NCBI GenBank assembly: GCA_050946375.1
Contig: JBMNUT010000019.1
Coordinates: 1-36,973 of the forward strand
Length of the DNA: 36,973 nucleotides
Reading direction: 5' to 3'
From: UBA1794 sp050946375
Lineage (GTDB): Bacteria; Bacteroidota; Bacteroidia; Bacteroidales; Bacteroidaceae
Shown here: piece by piece, positions 17,403 to 25,296 of the stretch
Numbering within the stretch: the first letter of the stretch is position 1
How the letters are laid out: every line of letters begins with the position of its first letter
The notes under the pieces: model-generated
The model's input: the letters and a program-made list of their open reading frames with translations, nothing else
What the model was told of the DNA's origin: nothing
Database searches by the model: none
Made by a program: the position numbers and the translations under genes

Positions 17403-17459
17403 GCGTGTGCCGGGTGTCTTTTTCGGTTGTGTGGCATCGCTCCGGGCGTAACAGCGGCA

Positions 17460-17491
17460 CAAAAGTACGAAATCCCTGCGAAACAGCCAAC
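17460..17491 (-). promoter_or_regulatory. Promoter of hisS
   Basis: On the minus strand GTTG (17488-17491), 20 bases, then TACTTTTG (17460-17467), which matches TAnnTTTG. The predicted start is near 17453. Confidence 0.6.
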
Positions 17492-17581
17492 TTGGCTGCC
17501 TGTTTCGGGGTTTTGTGCCCTGAGTTTGCCTCGAAAGGTGTGGCCAATTTGTCTACAAACGCAAAGATTTCTTACCGTTTG

Positions 17582-17614
17582 TTTGGTAATTTTTTAAGAA
17601 ATGCTATATCTTTG
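17582..17614 (+). promoter_or_regulatory. Promoter of the candidate small RNA
   Basis: TTTG (17582-17585), 21 bases, then TATCTTTG (17607-17614) match the phylum consensus fully. There is no protein gene in this direction for more than 3 kb. Confidence 0.7.
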
Positions 17615-17620
17615 TAGCCA

Positions 17621-17845
17621 TTTCCCGGCCGACTTGTTTCCTGCATGTGCTCATCGATGTGCGGGAAGGGGCATCGGGGATGTTTTTTGTCCCTGCGCCT
17701 TCTGTCGGACGGATGGTAAGAAAAGGAATATCGGTATCGTCCCTTTGTGAAAAGGGTCTATTCTCCGTGTCCGCAGGGACGATTGGTTCCTGCACGACGG
17801 CGAGGCGGCTTTAGGGCGGCTTCGCCGTAATTTTTTGTTTTTTCC
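17621..17845 (+). ncRNA. Candidate stand-alone structured RNA
   Basis: The stretch starts just after a consensus promoter and ends in a hairpin plus T-run at 17796-17836. In between I can fold several helices by eye. TTCCTGCA (17638-17645) pairs with TGCGGGAA (17660-17667), including one G-U pair. CATC/GAUG forms a short hairpin near 17672-17682. GTCCCTGCG (17689-17697) pairs with CGCAGGGAC (17772-17780). The last helix encloses CCCTTTGTGAAAAGGG, a six-base stem with a GNRA loop. No convincing coding frame with a start and ribosome site exists here. I do not recognise the family. 6S-type or a Bacteroidales-specific RNA are options, but I see no diagnostic SRP, tmRNA or RNase P sequence. Confidence 0.5.
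17796..17836 (+). terminator. Terminator of the candidate small RNA
   Basis: ACGGCGA pairs with TCGCCGT (ending at 17828) around an inner GC-rich loop that can itself pair (GGCGGC / GCGGCT region). AATTTTTTG follows. Confidence 0.55.
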
Positions 17846-17908
17846 GCTGTGGCTGGGGCGGGGTGGCGACGGGCTTTCTCGGGGATGGATGGGGAGAACC
17901 GTGTGGAA

Positions 17909-17998
17909 GGATGCAGGGCTTTTGGGAAAAAGGTGCAAGGGTTTTGGGAAAAAGATGCAGGGCTTTTTCCCGAAAGGGGCAGGGGTTTTTGCGACGCG
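17909..17998 (+). repeat. 22-base repeat cluster, four units
   Basis: Units GATGCAGGGCTTTTGGG, GGTGCAAGGGTTTTGGG, GATGCAGGGCTTTTTCCCG and GGGCAGGGGTTTTTGCG lie just past the stop of the GT90 gene. Confidence 0.8.
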
Positions 17999-18023
17999 GT
18001 GCGGCGCTCGCCGGGAGAGGGGC

Positions 18024-18998
18024 TCAGGGCTGCTGGGCGGTCATGCGGAAGTATTTGTCGAGGACGAGCAGGGAGATGAGGCATTCGCGGCGGCGGTCCT
18101 GAAATTGGGCGCGCCACTGGTGGGCGTGTTGCAGGATTTTTTCCGCTTCCTGCGGGTGGGTGGAGAAATAGTGGATGCGTTCGGCCAAATCGGAGAAGTC
18201 GGGCCGGATTTCGACGTAGTGGTAATTGGGAATGAGGCGGCCCTCCATGTACCATGTCTCGCAAGTAGGGCGCGGCATCACTGCCAGTGAGTTGCTGCTC
18301 ATGACCCACTTCAGGTTGGAGGCTACGTCGTTTCCTTCGAGACAGATGACGAATTGGTAGTCGAGATGCTCGTAGAGGGTCATTTTGGGGCGGCGCCATT
18401 CGGGGCATACGCAGTGGCGGCTTACGATTTCGCCTACGTCGCAGACGTCCGAGCCGTACCACATGCGGCAGAAGGCCTGGCGGCGGGCCTTGCCGTCTAT
18501 CTCGCCGCGGAAGATGGCCATGGGCTTCTTTTGGGAAAAGGGCTTCTTGTCGTGGAGAAAGATGAAGTGCCGTACCTTGTCGAGGTTGAGGAGTACGGAG
18601 TTTTCGTTGCCGTCGCCGATGGGTCGGCTCTTGCAGATGGAGGGAAAGGGGAGCAGCGTGTTGACGTCGCCGAAGCGGTAGTTCCAGCGCAGGTGTGGGG
18701 GAAAGTAGCGAAGGTACTCGTTGGTGTCGAAGAAGTACACCGACCCGTGTCCTCCGCGGCGGCTGAACTGGCCGATCGGGCCTTTGTCTTCCTGCAGGGA
18801 TGCAGGGGTGCTGAGGCGGCAGTAGTAGTCGACGCGCCGGAGTATGTAGTCCCGGTCGGGCCGGGTGTCGAGGCTTTCGATGATGGCCTTGCGCCGCGCG
18901 CGGAAGAGTGCGTCGGGGAGCAGGTAGGTGCGGGCCATGTTGCGCAGGTAGTAGGGGAGTTTCCCGTTTTTGCCGCTGTGGAGGAGGTATTTCAGCAT
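18024..18998 (-). CDS. GT90/CAP10-type glycosyltransferase
   Basis: 324 residues. It resembles glycosyltransferase family 90 (CAP10-like, LPS-modifying), which add sugars such as xylose to surface glycans. The visible core includes AIFRGEIDGKARRQAF near 187, KMTLYEHLDYQFVICLEGNDVASNLKWVMSSNSLAVMP split across about 228-265, and a downstream ETWYMEGRLIPNYHYVEI segment. The long central motif (E-G-x-D-x-A-S-x-x-K) is the family's best-known signature. There is no signal peptide or membrane segment, so a cytoplasmic, membrane-associated enzyme is likely. It follows NDH-2 by 130 bases of repeat sequence. Acceptor and sugar are unknown, but modification of lipid A core or capsule is the usual role. 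Confidence 0.85.
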   Translation of the reverse strand: MLKYLLHSGKNGKLPYYLRNMARTYLLPDALFRARRKAIIESLDTRPDRDYILRRVDYYCRLSTPASLQEDKGPIGQFSRRGGHGSVYFFDTNEYLRYFPPHLRWNYRFGDVNTLLPFPSICKSRPIGDGNENSVLLNLDKVRHFIFLHDKKPFSQKKPMAIFRGEIDGKARRQAFCRMWYGSDVCDVGEIVSRHCVCPEWRRPKMTLYEHLDYQFVICLEGNDVASNLKWVMSSNSLAVMPRPTCETWYMEGRLIPNYHYVEIRPDFSDLAERIHYFSTHPQEAEKILQHAHQWRAQFQDRRRECLISLLVLDKYFRMTAQQP

Positions 18999-19051
18999 GG
19001 GGCTTCAGGTTTCGGGTGCAGGGGGGAGCCGGTCGGGGTGACGGTTATTTT

Positions 19052-19121
19052 GAGAAAAAGTGCCGGCACTTTCGGGGAAAAGATGCGGCACTTTTTGCTA
19101 AAAGTTGAGGCGCTTTGGCCG
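19052..19121 (+). repeat. 22-base repeat cluster with a 16-base palindrome
   Basis: Three units separate NDH-2 from the GT90 gene. AAAGTGCCGGCACTTT (19057-19072) is a perfect palindrome. It shows the second dyad centre of the repeat, the other being at CTTTTCSGGAAAAG. Confidence 0.8.
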
Positions 19122-19128
19122 GATTGTC

Positions 19129-20490
19129 TTACTTGTTTTCCGTACAATTGGCTACGAGGTCTTCGCCCAGGTGCGTCGTTGCTTCGCGATACTCGCGGTC
19201 TTGCACTTCCTTGGCCTTGCGCGCGTAGACAATCATGCGCAGTGACTGGTCGTAAGTCAGGTAGTTCCAGAGCCAGTTGAGCATGACCATGACTTTGTTG
19301 CGGATGCCCAAAATGGAACGGAGGTGCACCACCAGCCAAAGGAACCAGGCCAACCAGCCTTGGAGCTTGACCTTTTTGAATTCTGCCACGGCGCGGTTGC
19401 GGCCGACGGTAGCCATCGAGCCGAGATTGCGGTAGTGGAAGGGCTTGAGTTTGCCTTTCCCTTTTTCGAGGCGGCGCAGGTTGTCGGCCAAAAGGTTGCC
19501 CTGCTGTATGGCTACTTGTGCCAGTTGTGGGTGGCCGTAGGGGTAGTTTTTGTCGGAGGTCTGCAGGCATTGGTCGCCGATGGCGAAGACGTTTTCCATT
19601 CCCTCTACGCGGTTGTAGGCATCTACCTTGATTCTTCCGCCGCGGCCGAGGGCCGATTCGGGAAAGCCTTTGATGCTTTGTGCGCGGACGCCGCTCACCC
19701 AGATGAAAGTGCGGGTGGGGATTTCCATTCCGTCCTCGAGAATTACTTTATGGTCTTCGAAGTCTACGACTTTGCGGTGCAGCAAAACGTTGACTCCCAT
19801 GTTCCTCAGGAAGTTTTCTGCCGCGTGGCTCGACTCTTCGGAGAGGCCCGAGAGGAGGCGTCCTGCGGCCTCGATGAGGTAAATATGCAGTTCGGAGCTG
19901 TCGAGGTCGGGGTAGTCGGCGGGCAGGACGTAGCGTTTCATCTCGGAGAGTACGCCGGCAATTTCCACGCCCGTGGCGCCTCCGCCCACGATGACTATGT
20001 TCAACAGTTCTCTACGCTCTTGCTCCGTGGCACACGTCACACTGCGTTCGAGGTTGCCGAGCAGGGCGTTTCGCAGGCCCATTGCTTCGGAAACGGTTTT
20101 CATCGGCATGGCTTCTTCCTCGATGCGCTTGTTGCCGAAGAAGTTGGTGGTGGTGCCTGCGGCGAAAACGATATAGTCGTAGGTCATTTTGCCTATCGAG
20201 GTCTGAATCATATTGCGCTGGGGGCAGATGGCGCGCACCTCGGCCATTCGGAAATAGAAGTCCTTCCGTTTGCGGAAGATCTTGCGGAAGGGGAAAGAAA
20301 TGGAGCTCGGTTCGATGCCGGATGAGGCGATCTGGTAAATAAGTGGCGGGAACTGGTGGTAATTGTTCTTATCCACGAGCACGACTTGCATGCCGCTTTT
20401 CTTGAGTTTATTGGCCAGTTTCAGTCCGCCGAAGCCTCCTCCTACGATAACGACGCGTTTTTTGTCTGTTTTTTCTATGTTTACACTCAT
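19129..20490 (-). CDS. ndh: NADH:quinone oxidoreductase type II (NDH-2)
   Basis: Single-subunit, non-proton-pumping NADH dehydrogenase that passes electrons from NADH via FAD to menaquinone at the inner membrane. It is 453 residues. The FAD-binding Rossmann motif RVVIVGGGFGGLKLA is near residue 12, and the NADH-binding motif NIVIVGGGATGVEIAG is near 167. VFAIGDQC near 305 contacts FAD. An amphipathic C-terminal region (GWLAWFLWLVVHLRSILG, then MLNWLWNYLTYDQS) anchors it to the membrane. The ATG at 20490 gives MSVNIEKTDKKRVVIVGGG, a normal start. The symbol is by family. A substrate other than NADH is possible in this flavoprotein group but less likely. Confidence 0.92.
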   Translation of the reverse strand: MSVNIEKTDKKRVVIVGGGFGGLKLANKLKKSGMQVVLVDKNNYHQFPPLIYQIASSGIEPSSISFPFRKIFRKRKDFYFRMAEVRAICPQRNMIQTSIGKMTYDYIVFAAGTTTNFFGNKRIEEEAMPMKTVSEAMGLRNALLGNLERSVTCATEQERRELLNIVIVGGGATGVEIAGVLSEMKRYVLPADYPDLDSSELHIYLIEAAGRLLSGLSEESSHAAENFLRNMGVNVLLHRKVVDFEDHKVILEDGMEIPTRTFIWVSGVRAQSIKGFPESALGRGGRIKVDAYNRVEGMENVFAIGDQCLQTSDKNYPYGHPQLAQVAIQQGNLLADNLRRLEKGKGKLKPFHYRNLGSMATVGRNRAVAEFKKVKLQGWLAWFLWLVVHLRSILGIRNKVMVMLNWLWNYLTYDQSLRMIVYARKAKEVQDREYREATTHLGEDLVANCTENK

Positions 20491-20903
20491 AATCAGATAG
20501 GTGTTGTGGTTTAAAAGGGGTGTTCCTGTACTTCTTTCCGTACGGCTTTCGAGCCGAAAGCGAGTGTACCTATTGAATTTTCCGCAAAGAAACGAAAAAA
20601 AAATCATATAGGCAATTTCTTGCGTTGTTTCTCGTTTTGTCGGCTTTGTGGCACCCCGTTGCGGGCAGCCCGGCAGGCCTTTTGGCGGCGGGGCCTGCGG
20701 CTTTTGCGGTGAAGTACTGGCACTTTCGGGAAAAACAGGCGGCACTTTTGCCGAAAAGCTCTGCCGCTTTTCGCCGCCCGTTGCGGGGCCGGCTTCCGGC
20801 TGCTGCGGCGGGAGCCGGCTGCGGGGTTTGCGTTTTTTAGCGTTTGGAGTGCGTCTTTTTCGGCAAAAGCCTATCTTAGGGATAGAAATCAACCTGAACG
20901 GAC
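20491..20903. other. Gap between divergent ndh and sigma gene
   Basis: This 413-base stretch has an AT-rich ndh-proximal half and a GC-rich sigma-proximal half. A short inverted repeat (CTTTCG / CGAAAG) lies near 20551-20564. A weak -7-like box (minus strand TTTCTTTG, 20585-20592) could serve ndh, and TATCTTAG (20872-20879) could serve the sigma gene. Neither is a full match. No protein gene is evident. Confidence 0.4.
20711..20780 (+). repeat. 22-base repeat cluster, three units
   Basis: Units TACTGGCACTTTCGGG, AGGCGGCACTTTTGCCG and CTCTGCCGCTTTTCGCCG lie within the ndh / sigma-factor gap. Confidence 0.75.
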
Positions 20904-21440
20904 ATGAAATTAAGCCTACATTTTCGACCCGACCGACGCCGCGAACTGGAGCGGCTGGTGCACGACGAGTACGACCGGCTGTACCGTTTTGCCCTGTTCC
21001 GCACGGCCTCGGAAGACGATGCACAAGACCTCGTGCAGGAAGTCCTGCTGCGCCTGCTCGACGATGCGGGCATCCTGGACGGCGTCGGCAACCTGAAAGC
21101 CTACGTCTACCGCGCTCTCTCCAACGAGTGCCTCCGCTTCTGCCAGCAGCGGAAAGCCTTTCCCCAGGCCGGCGAGGAAGAAATCCCCGACTGCCCCGCC
21201 GAGGAAAACGGCTGGCAGCAGGAGTATGAGCGCGTGCGCCGCATGCTGGAGCGCATACCTGCGGAGCAGGCCGACGTAATCTGCCTGCATACGGTCGACG
21301 GCATGCGCTTTATCGAGATTGCCGACATGCTGGAGTTGCCGCTTTCCACCGTGAAGTCCCGTTTTCAGCGCGGCGTGGAGCGGGTGAGAGATTTGCTGAA
21401 ACAAGAAAAACGATTAGACGAAAGAAAGGAGAACTTATGA
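20904..21440 (+). CDS. ECF-type RNA polymerase sigma factor
   Basis: 178 residues. The region 2 helix is at about 20-75 (HDEYDRLYRFALFRTASEDDAQDLVQEVLLRLL). Region 4 is at about 110-170 (LERIPAEQADVICLHTVDGMRFIEIADMLELPLSTVKSRFQRGVERV), including the DNA-contacting helix-turn-helix. There is no region 3, as expected for ECF sigmas. The stop overlaps the start of the next gene by four bases (ATGA), so sigma and anti-sigma are translationally coupled. It probably regulates itself and a stress or envelope regulon, but the targets cannot be read here. Confidence 0.92.
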   Translation: MKLSLHFRPDRRRELERLVHDEYDRLYRFALFRTASEDDAQDLVQEVLLRLLDDAGILDGVGNLKAYVYRALSNECLRFCQQRKAFPQAGEEEIPDCPAEENGWQQEYERVRRMLERIPAEQADVICLHTVDGMRFIEIADMLELPLSTVKSRFQRGVERVRDLLKQEKRLDERKENL

Positions 21441-22798
21441 TGAACTGCGAAAAACTGAGGTCCGATTTTTACTTGCTCCGCGAGGCTCCCGACTCGCAGG
21501 AGGCGCAGGAAATGCGCCGCCACCTGGAGCATTGTCCCGACTGTGCCCGCTATGTGCGCGAGATGGAGCAGGCGCTCGACTGGCTTACGCCGCGCCGCAC
21601 GCCGCAGACCCCTGCCGCTTTTGCCCGGAAGATGCGGGACTTTTCGGCAAAACCGGCGGCACTTTCCGGCAAAACCGGCGGCACTCTTGCCCGACTGCTC
21701 CGCCCCGGGCGTATGGCTGCGGCAGTGGCCCTGCTCGTCGGGTGCGCCGCGCTGCTGGCCCTGTGGCTCCTCCCCTCGCGCCTGACGGCCGGGCAGAGCC
21801 TGACGCCCGCCGAGGCTGCGCCCTACTTCGCCCGCGCTCTTGCGGCACAGCCCCGCACGATGCAGATAGAGATGCTCATCCGCACGCCGCGATACGAGAA
21901 CTTTGCCGCAATCGATGCGGACAGTGCTTTCGTAACCCACAGGCTTACGACCCTCGCCGACGGGCGCAAACTGCTCTGGCGCATGGAGAAAGAGGGCGGG
22001 CGCACCGTGGTTTGCGACGGCGAGCGGCAGTGGATGTGGAGCCCGGACTTCGCCGTCTGCGTCACCGGCCCGCGGGAGTCGAACTTTGTCGAGGAGCTTT
22101 CGCTGCTGTTGCGCCCCGACGAAATCCTGACGGCCGAGCAGGAAGCGGCCGAGCGCGGCGAGGGAACAGGCTATGAGCTGCAGGAGACGGAGGAAGAGAC
22201 GCGCCTCACGGTCAATGCCCCGCGGCAGTATGTCGTGCGCAACGGCATGGGGCTCGACCGCACGCTGGGCAACGCGGAGAACCGCCGTACCTATGTCTTC
22301 GACCGCCGCACGGGGCGTCTGAAGAGTTTTGCCATCGTCCTCCGCCGCGGGGATACGGAGGTCGAAGTGGCGCGCAGCGTGGCCATCCGCTACGACCTGC
22401 CCGTCGACCGCGCCGCGCTGCTGGCCCTGCCGGTGCTGCCCCCTATGTCCGACGGTACGGCGCGGCAGTGGGTGGATGCCGAAGTGGCAGGTAACGAGGG
22501 CATTGCCCGCCGTCGCTCGGCGCGAACTGCCGCACGGCGCATCGTGGAGGCCCTGTCCGACGGCCGCCTGGCGCCGGTGGAAGCTGCCCTGACCTTCTAT
22601 CCCGACACCGCTTTGTTGCTGCGCACGTATGGCGGAATGCAGGTACACGAAGTGGGCAAGGCCTACCGTTCGGGCAATTACGCCGGCTGGTACGTGCCCG
22701 TGCGTTGCACCTTGCCCGACGGGCGGCAGGGCGTGCTGACGCTGGCCTTGCGCAACGACAACGAGAGCGGCCGTTGGTATGTGGACGGAGGGCTGTAG
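21437..22798 (+). CDS. Anti-sigma factor, zinc-finger type with periplasmic domain
   Basis: 453 residues, encoded directly after the ECF sigma gene. The N-terminal cytoplasmic domain carries a zinc-binding pattern His29-x3-Cys33-x2-Cys36 (HLEHCPDC), typical of ZAS-type anti-sigma factors. One membrane segment is at about 93-112 (MAAAVALLVGCAALLALWLL). A large periplasmic domain follows, with a beta-rich centre (YENFAAIDADS, LLWRMEKEGGRTVVCDGERQWMW) that resembles LolA/DUF2092-like outer-membrane sensing folds; this is tentative. Residues 58-86 (TPAAFARKMRDFSAKPA and onward) are encoded by three repeat units and form the linker before the membrane segment. Confidence 0.82.
   Translation: MMNCEKLRSDFYLLREAPDSQEAQEMRRHLEHCPDCARYVREMEQALDWLTPRRTPQTPAAFARKMRDFSAKPAALSGKTGGTLARLLRPGRMAAAVALLVGCAALLALWLLPSRLTAGQSLTPAEAAPYFARALAAQPRTMQIEMLIRTPRYENFAAIDADSAFVTHRLTTLADGRKLLWRMEKEGGRTVVCDGERQWMWSPDFAVCVTGPRESNFVEELSLLLRPDEILTAEQEAAERGEGTGYELQETEEETRLTVNAPRQYVVRNGMGLDRTLGNAENRRTYVFDRRTGRLKSFAIVLRRGDTEVEVARSVAIRYDLPVDRAALLALPVLPPMSDGTARQWVDAEVAGNEGIARRRSARTAARRIVEALSDGRLAPVEAALTFYPDTALLLRTYGGMQVHEVGKAYRSGNYAGWYVPVRCTLPDGRQGVLTLALRNDNESGRWYVDGGL
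21611..21692 (+). repeat. 22-base repeat cluster inside the anti-sigma gene
   Basis: Units ATGCGGGACTTTTCGG, CGGCGGCACTTTCCGG and CGGCGGCACTCTTGCC are read in frame. They encode the basic, Ala/Gly/Lys-rich linker between zinc finger and membrane segment. Confidence 0.8.
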
Positions 22799-22836
22799 TC
22801 CTTGCAGCCGGTTGCGTGCCGCCGCTTGACAGATTG

Positions 22837-22868
22837 CGGGGCTTCCTGCGGGGAGCCCCGTATTTTTT
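22837..22868 (+). terminator. Terminator after the first sigma/anti-sigma pair
   Basis: CGGGGCT (22837-22843) pairs with AGCCCCG (22854-22860) over a 10-base loop. A run of seven T follows after one A. Confidence 0.75.
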
Positions 22869-22890
22869 TGTCCTTTCCCTTGCTTCCGTC

Positions 22891-22965
22891 GGCGAAAAGC
22901 GGCAAGGCTTTTCGGGAAAACATGCAGGACTTTTTCCGAAAACCGGCAAGGCTTTTTCCGCATCG
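22891..22965 (+). repeat. 22-base repeat cluster, three units
   Basis: Units CGGCAAGGCTTTTCGGG, ATGCAGGACTTTTTCCG and CGGCAAGGCTTTTTCCG lie in the gap before the next operon. The rest of this 305-base gap holds the terminator at 22837-22868 and no clear promoter. Confidence 0.8.
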
Positions 22966-23103
22966 GTGCGGGGAAACCGGCAGGAAGTAACAGATGTTAA
23001 AAAAGCGGGCTCATGCGCATTTTGTCCGAACGAAAGGCTTTCTTCAGGGTAAGCGGGATAGGAAAGGGCGGAAGAAGCCCGTAGTTTTAATCATTAAACC
23101 CGT

Positions 23104-24303
23104 ATGAAAATGAAGAGAATGGAGTCGCATGTGCGCCGTATGGCCGGTCGTCTTGCCTGTCTGGCGGGGCTGTTGGGCGCGTCGGCCTGCCTCCCCGCGC
23201 AGGAAGCCGAGGAGGTGCGGAGCGTCATCGTAGAGCAGCACGACAGTGCGTGGTATGCCCGTCAGGCGAAGGCCTGGGGCGAAGTGACAAAAGCCGAGCC
23301 CGGCAACGAGAATGCCTGGCGCAACCGCTACGAAGCCACCCGCTATTGGGTGGGAATGGGTACGGAAGAAACGAAAAGCGTGCTGGCGGAAATGGTGCAG
23401 GCCATACCCGGTTCGTTCACCTACCACCTCTGCGCCTACCGCGACGACCCCAGCCCCGACAGCGAACAGGGGGAACAACTCGTCAGCACCCTGCCGCAAA
23501 CGGGCGTGCGGGGCGAGGACCTGAACGCCGTGCTGGCCTACTTGTTGGTCAGGGGCGAGGCCTTTGCCGGCGGAAGCCGCGCAGAGCTTGTGGGCAACCT
23601 GCTGCACCGTCAGTGGGAAGAGGCTTTCTATCCCGAGAAGATACTGCGCTTCTCCTACAACCAGCTGCAGGGCATGGCCGACGGCGCCATCTATTTTGCC
23701 AACGGCGATACCGATGTTTTCTGCAAGATGCTCCTCCAGCAGGTCTCTGGCGTGCATCGCGACAAACTCGTCGTCTGCACTTCTTTCCTGTTCTTTCCCA
23801 CTTATCGCGAAGCGCTCTTCCGCGCTTTGCAAATCGAGCCCATCCCCGAGCGGGGACGCAAGCCCACGGCGGAAGATCAGGTTGTCTATCCGGGCGAAGT
23901 GGCAGCGTATGTGGCCGAAAAGACCGGGCGTCCTGTCTATATCTCCCCTTGGAATGTGAATTACGCGCAGGATTTCCGTGCGAAACTCTATAATGAAGGG
24001 CTCGTCTTGCGCTACAGTCCGCAACCGTACGACAATGTTTCGGCCGCAAAGCGTGCCGTCGAAGAGAAATACCGCCTCGACTATCTGACGGAACCGGCCT
24101 TCCGTCCGCAAGTGGAGTGGCAGGGAAGCATGGGTACGCAGCTCAATTATGTCGTGATGCTCGGTGGTCTGCTGAAGGAGTACCGCGCCGACGGCAACGA
24201 ATTGCAGGCCCGGCGGCTCGAACGCGCTCTTCGTGCGGTGGTGGAGGGCGCGTCGCTTTCGGAAGAGGTGCGGCGCGAGTATCTGAACTTCATAGAGCAG
24301 TAG
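23104..24303 (+). CDS. Exported protein of unknown function
   Basis: 399 residues. The N-terminus has a basic stretch (MKMKRMESHVRRMAGR) followed by a hydrophobic core (LACLAGLLGASAC), so it is exported. Cys29 could be a lipobox Cys, though a signal peptidase I site after PAQ is equally possible. Residues 45-120 look helical, with AWYARQAKAWGEVTKAEP and NAWRNRYEATRYW reminiscent of a TPR-like unit. The central part (RPVYISPWNV, near 275) and the C-terminus (QLNYVVMLGGLLKEYRADG) suggest a folded domain I cannot name. It ends two bases before the second sigma factor gene, so it leads that operon and may be linked to its regulation. Confidence 0.7.
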   Translation: MKMKRMESHVRRMAGRLACLAGLLGASACLPAQEAEEVRSVIVEQHDSAWYARQAKAWGEVTKAEPGNENAWRNRYEATRYWVGMGTEETKSVLAEMVQAIPGSFTYHLCAYRDDPSPDSEQGEQLVSTLPQTGVRGEDLNAVLAYLLVRGEAFAGGSRAELVGNLLHRQWEEAFYPEKILRFSYNQLQGMADGAIYFANGDTDVFCKMLLQQVSGVHRDKLVVCTSFLFFPTYREALFRALQIEPIPERGRKPTAEDQVVYPGEVAAYVAEKTGRPVYISPWNVNYAQDFRAKLYNEGLVLRYSPQPYDNVSAAKRAVEEKYRLDYLTEPAFRPQVEWQGSMGTQLNYVVMLGGLLKEYRADGNELQARRLERALRAVVEGASLSEEVRREYLNFIEQ

Positions 24304-24305
24304 CG

Positions 24306-24893
24306 ATGAAGTGCCCCGCTTTTTCCTTCGGGTGGAAGGACTTTAGCGACGAGCGCCTCATGACGCGTATCGCAGCCGGGGCGGACGAACGTGCCTTCGG
24401 CGTGCTTTACCGTCGTTACGCCGGCTGCCTGCAGCGCTTCTTCCTGCGGATGTTTCCGGGGGAGGAGGCGCTTGCCGACGACTTGGTGCAGGAAACGTTT
24501 CTCCGCCTGTGGGCGGCGCGCAGAAGCTATGGCGAAGGCCGGGCGGTGAGGCCGTGGATTTTCACGGTGGCCTACAACTTGGGGCGCAACGAGTGGCGCC
24601 GTCGGGGAAAAGTGCTGGCCTATGCCGAAGAGGCGCTGCACCTTTCGGACGAAGCCTATGAGGAACTGCCCGAAGTACGGCTTGATGCGGCCGACTTCGA
24701 CCGTGCTTTGGCGCGCGAGCTGGCACTTTTGAGCACGGAGCGGAGGGTTTTGTTCGCTTTGCGCTTCGAAGAGGAACTGACCGTGCGCGAAGTGGCCGAG
24801 GCGCTCTGCATCCCTGAGGGGACGGCCAAGTCGCGCTTGCATACATTGGTATATGAATTACGAGAAAAACTGAAGCAATATGAGAAACTTTGA
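24306..24893 (+). CDS. ECF-type RNA polymerase sigma factor
   Basis: 195 residues. Region 2 is at about 20-90 (ADERAFGVLYRRYAGCLQRFFLRMF, ADDLVQETFLRLWAA, AVRPWIFTVAYNLGRNEWRRR). Region 4 is at about 135-190 (LLSTERRVLFALRFEEELTVREVAEALCIPEGTAKSRLHTLVYEL). ATG 24306 is chosen because it follows the upstream stop by two bases and gives the expected spacing to region 2. The frame is open further upstream but overlaps the previous gene. It overlaps the next gene by 14 bases. Confidence 0.92.
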   Translation: MKCPAFSFGWKDFSDERLMTRIAAGADERAFGVLYRRYAGCLQRFFLRMFPGEEALADDLVQETFLRLWAARRSYGEGRAVRPWIFTVAYNLGRNEWRRRGKVLAYAEEALHLSDEAYEELPEVRLDAADFDRALARELALLSTERRVLFALRFEEELTVREVAEALCIPEGTAKSRLHTLVYELREKLKQYEKL

Positions 24894-25296
24894 GACACAA
24901 TTGCATGATTCGGCTGCCCGTCTGCGCGAGTCGTGCGGGGCGCGCCGCCGGCCTCTGCCGCCCAATCCGCGCCGACCGCTGGTGCGGCGCATGAACTGGC
25001 TGGCCATTCCGGCTGCTGCGGTGCTGGGCTGGCTGGTGGGGGCGGGTATGCCTTTCTGGAGGGAGCAGCCGTCGTCGCTGGAGATGCTGGCCATGGATAC
25101 GGTAAAGGAGTGGTGCGTGGTGCGCGATACGCTGTATCTTCCGGCTGCGGAGCCGTTGCCTTTGGCGGAGAAAACGAGGCAGAAGCGGTCAGTGGCTGCC
25201 CGCCGTGCGGAGCAGAGTGGCAGCGGGCAGTCGCGGCAGGGGCGCAGCATTCAGAACGACGGCATAGACTATTCGCTGATTGTGGCGCTACCGTGA
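24880..25296 (+). CDS. Small single-pass membrane protein, probable anti-sigma factor
   Basis: 138 residues. It has a short basic cytoplasmic N-terminus (residues 1-37, Arg- and Pro-rich), one membrane segment at about 38-60 (MNWLAIPAAAVLGWLVGAGMPFW) and a short periplasmic tail ending SLIVALP. No zinc-finger Cys/His pattern is visible, unlike the anti-sigma protein at 21437. The role is inferred from position: its start overlaps the sigma gene by 14 bases, a common arrangement for sigma/anti-sigma pairs. I cannot identify a family. Confidence 0.65.
   Translation: MRNFETQLHDSAARLRESCGARRRPLPPNPRRPLVRRMNWLAIPAAAVLGWLVGAGMPFWREQPSSLEMLAMDTVKEWCVVRDTLYLPAAEPLPLAEKTRQKRSVAARRAEQSGSGQSRQGRSIQNDGIDYSLIVALP

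Noticed and set aside
17327..17437. Upstream start for hisS at 17437
   Set aside because: It would add 37 repeat-encoded residues not found in the family. The ATG at 17326 gives the normal N-terminus.
17651..17938. Minus-strand open frame of 95 codons in the hisS-GT90 gap
   Set aside because: It covers the candidate RNA and a repeat cluster, has no ribosome site and shows Ser/Pro/Arg-rich, non-protein-like composition.
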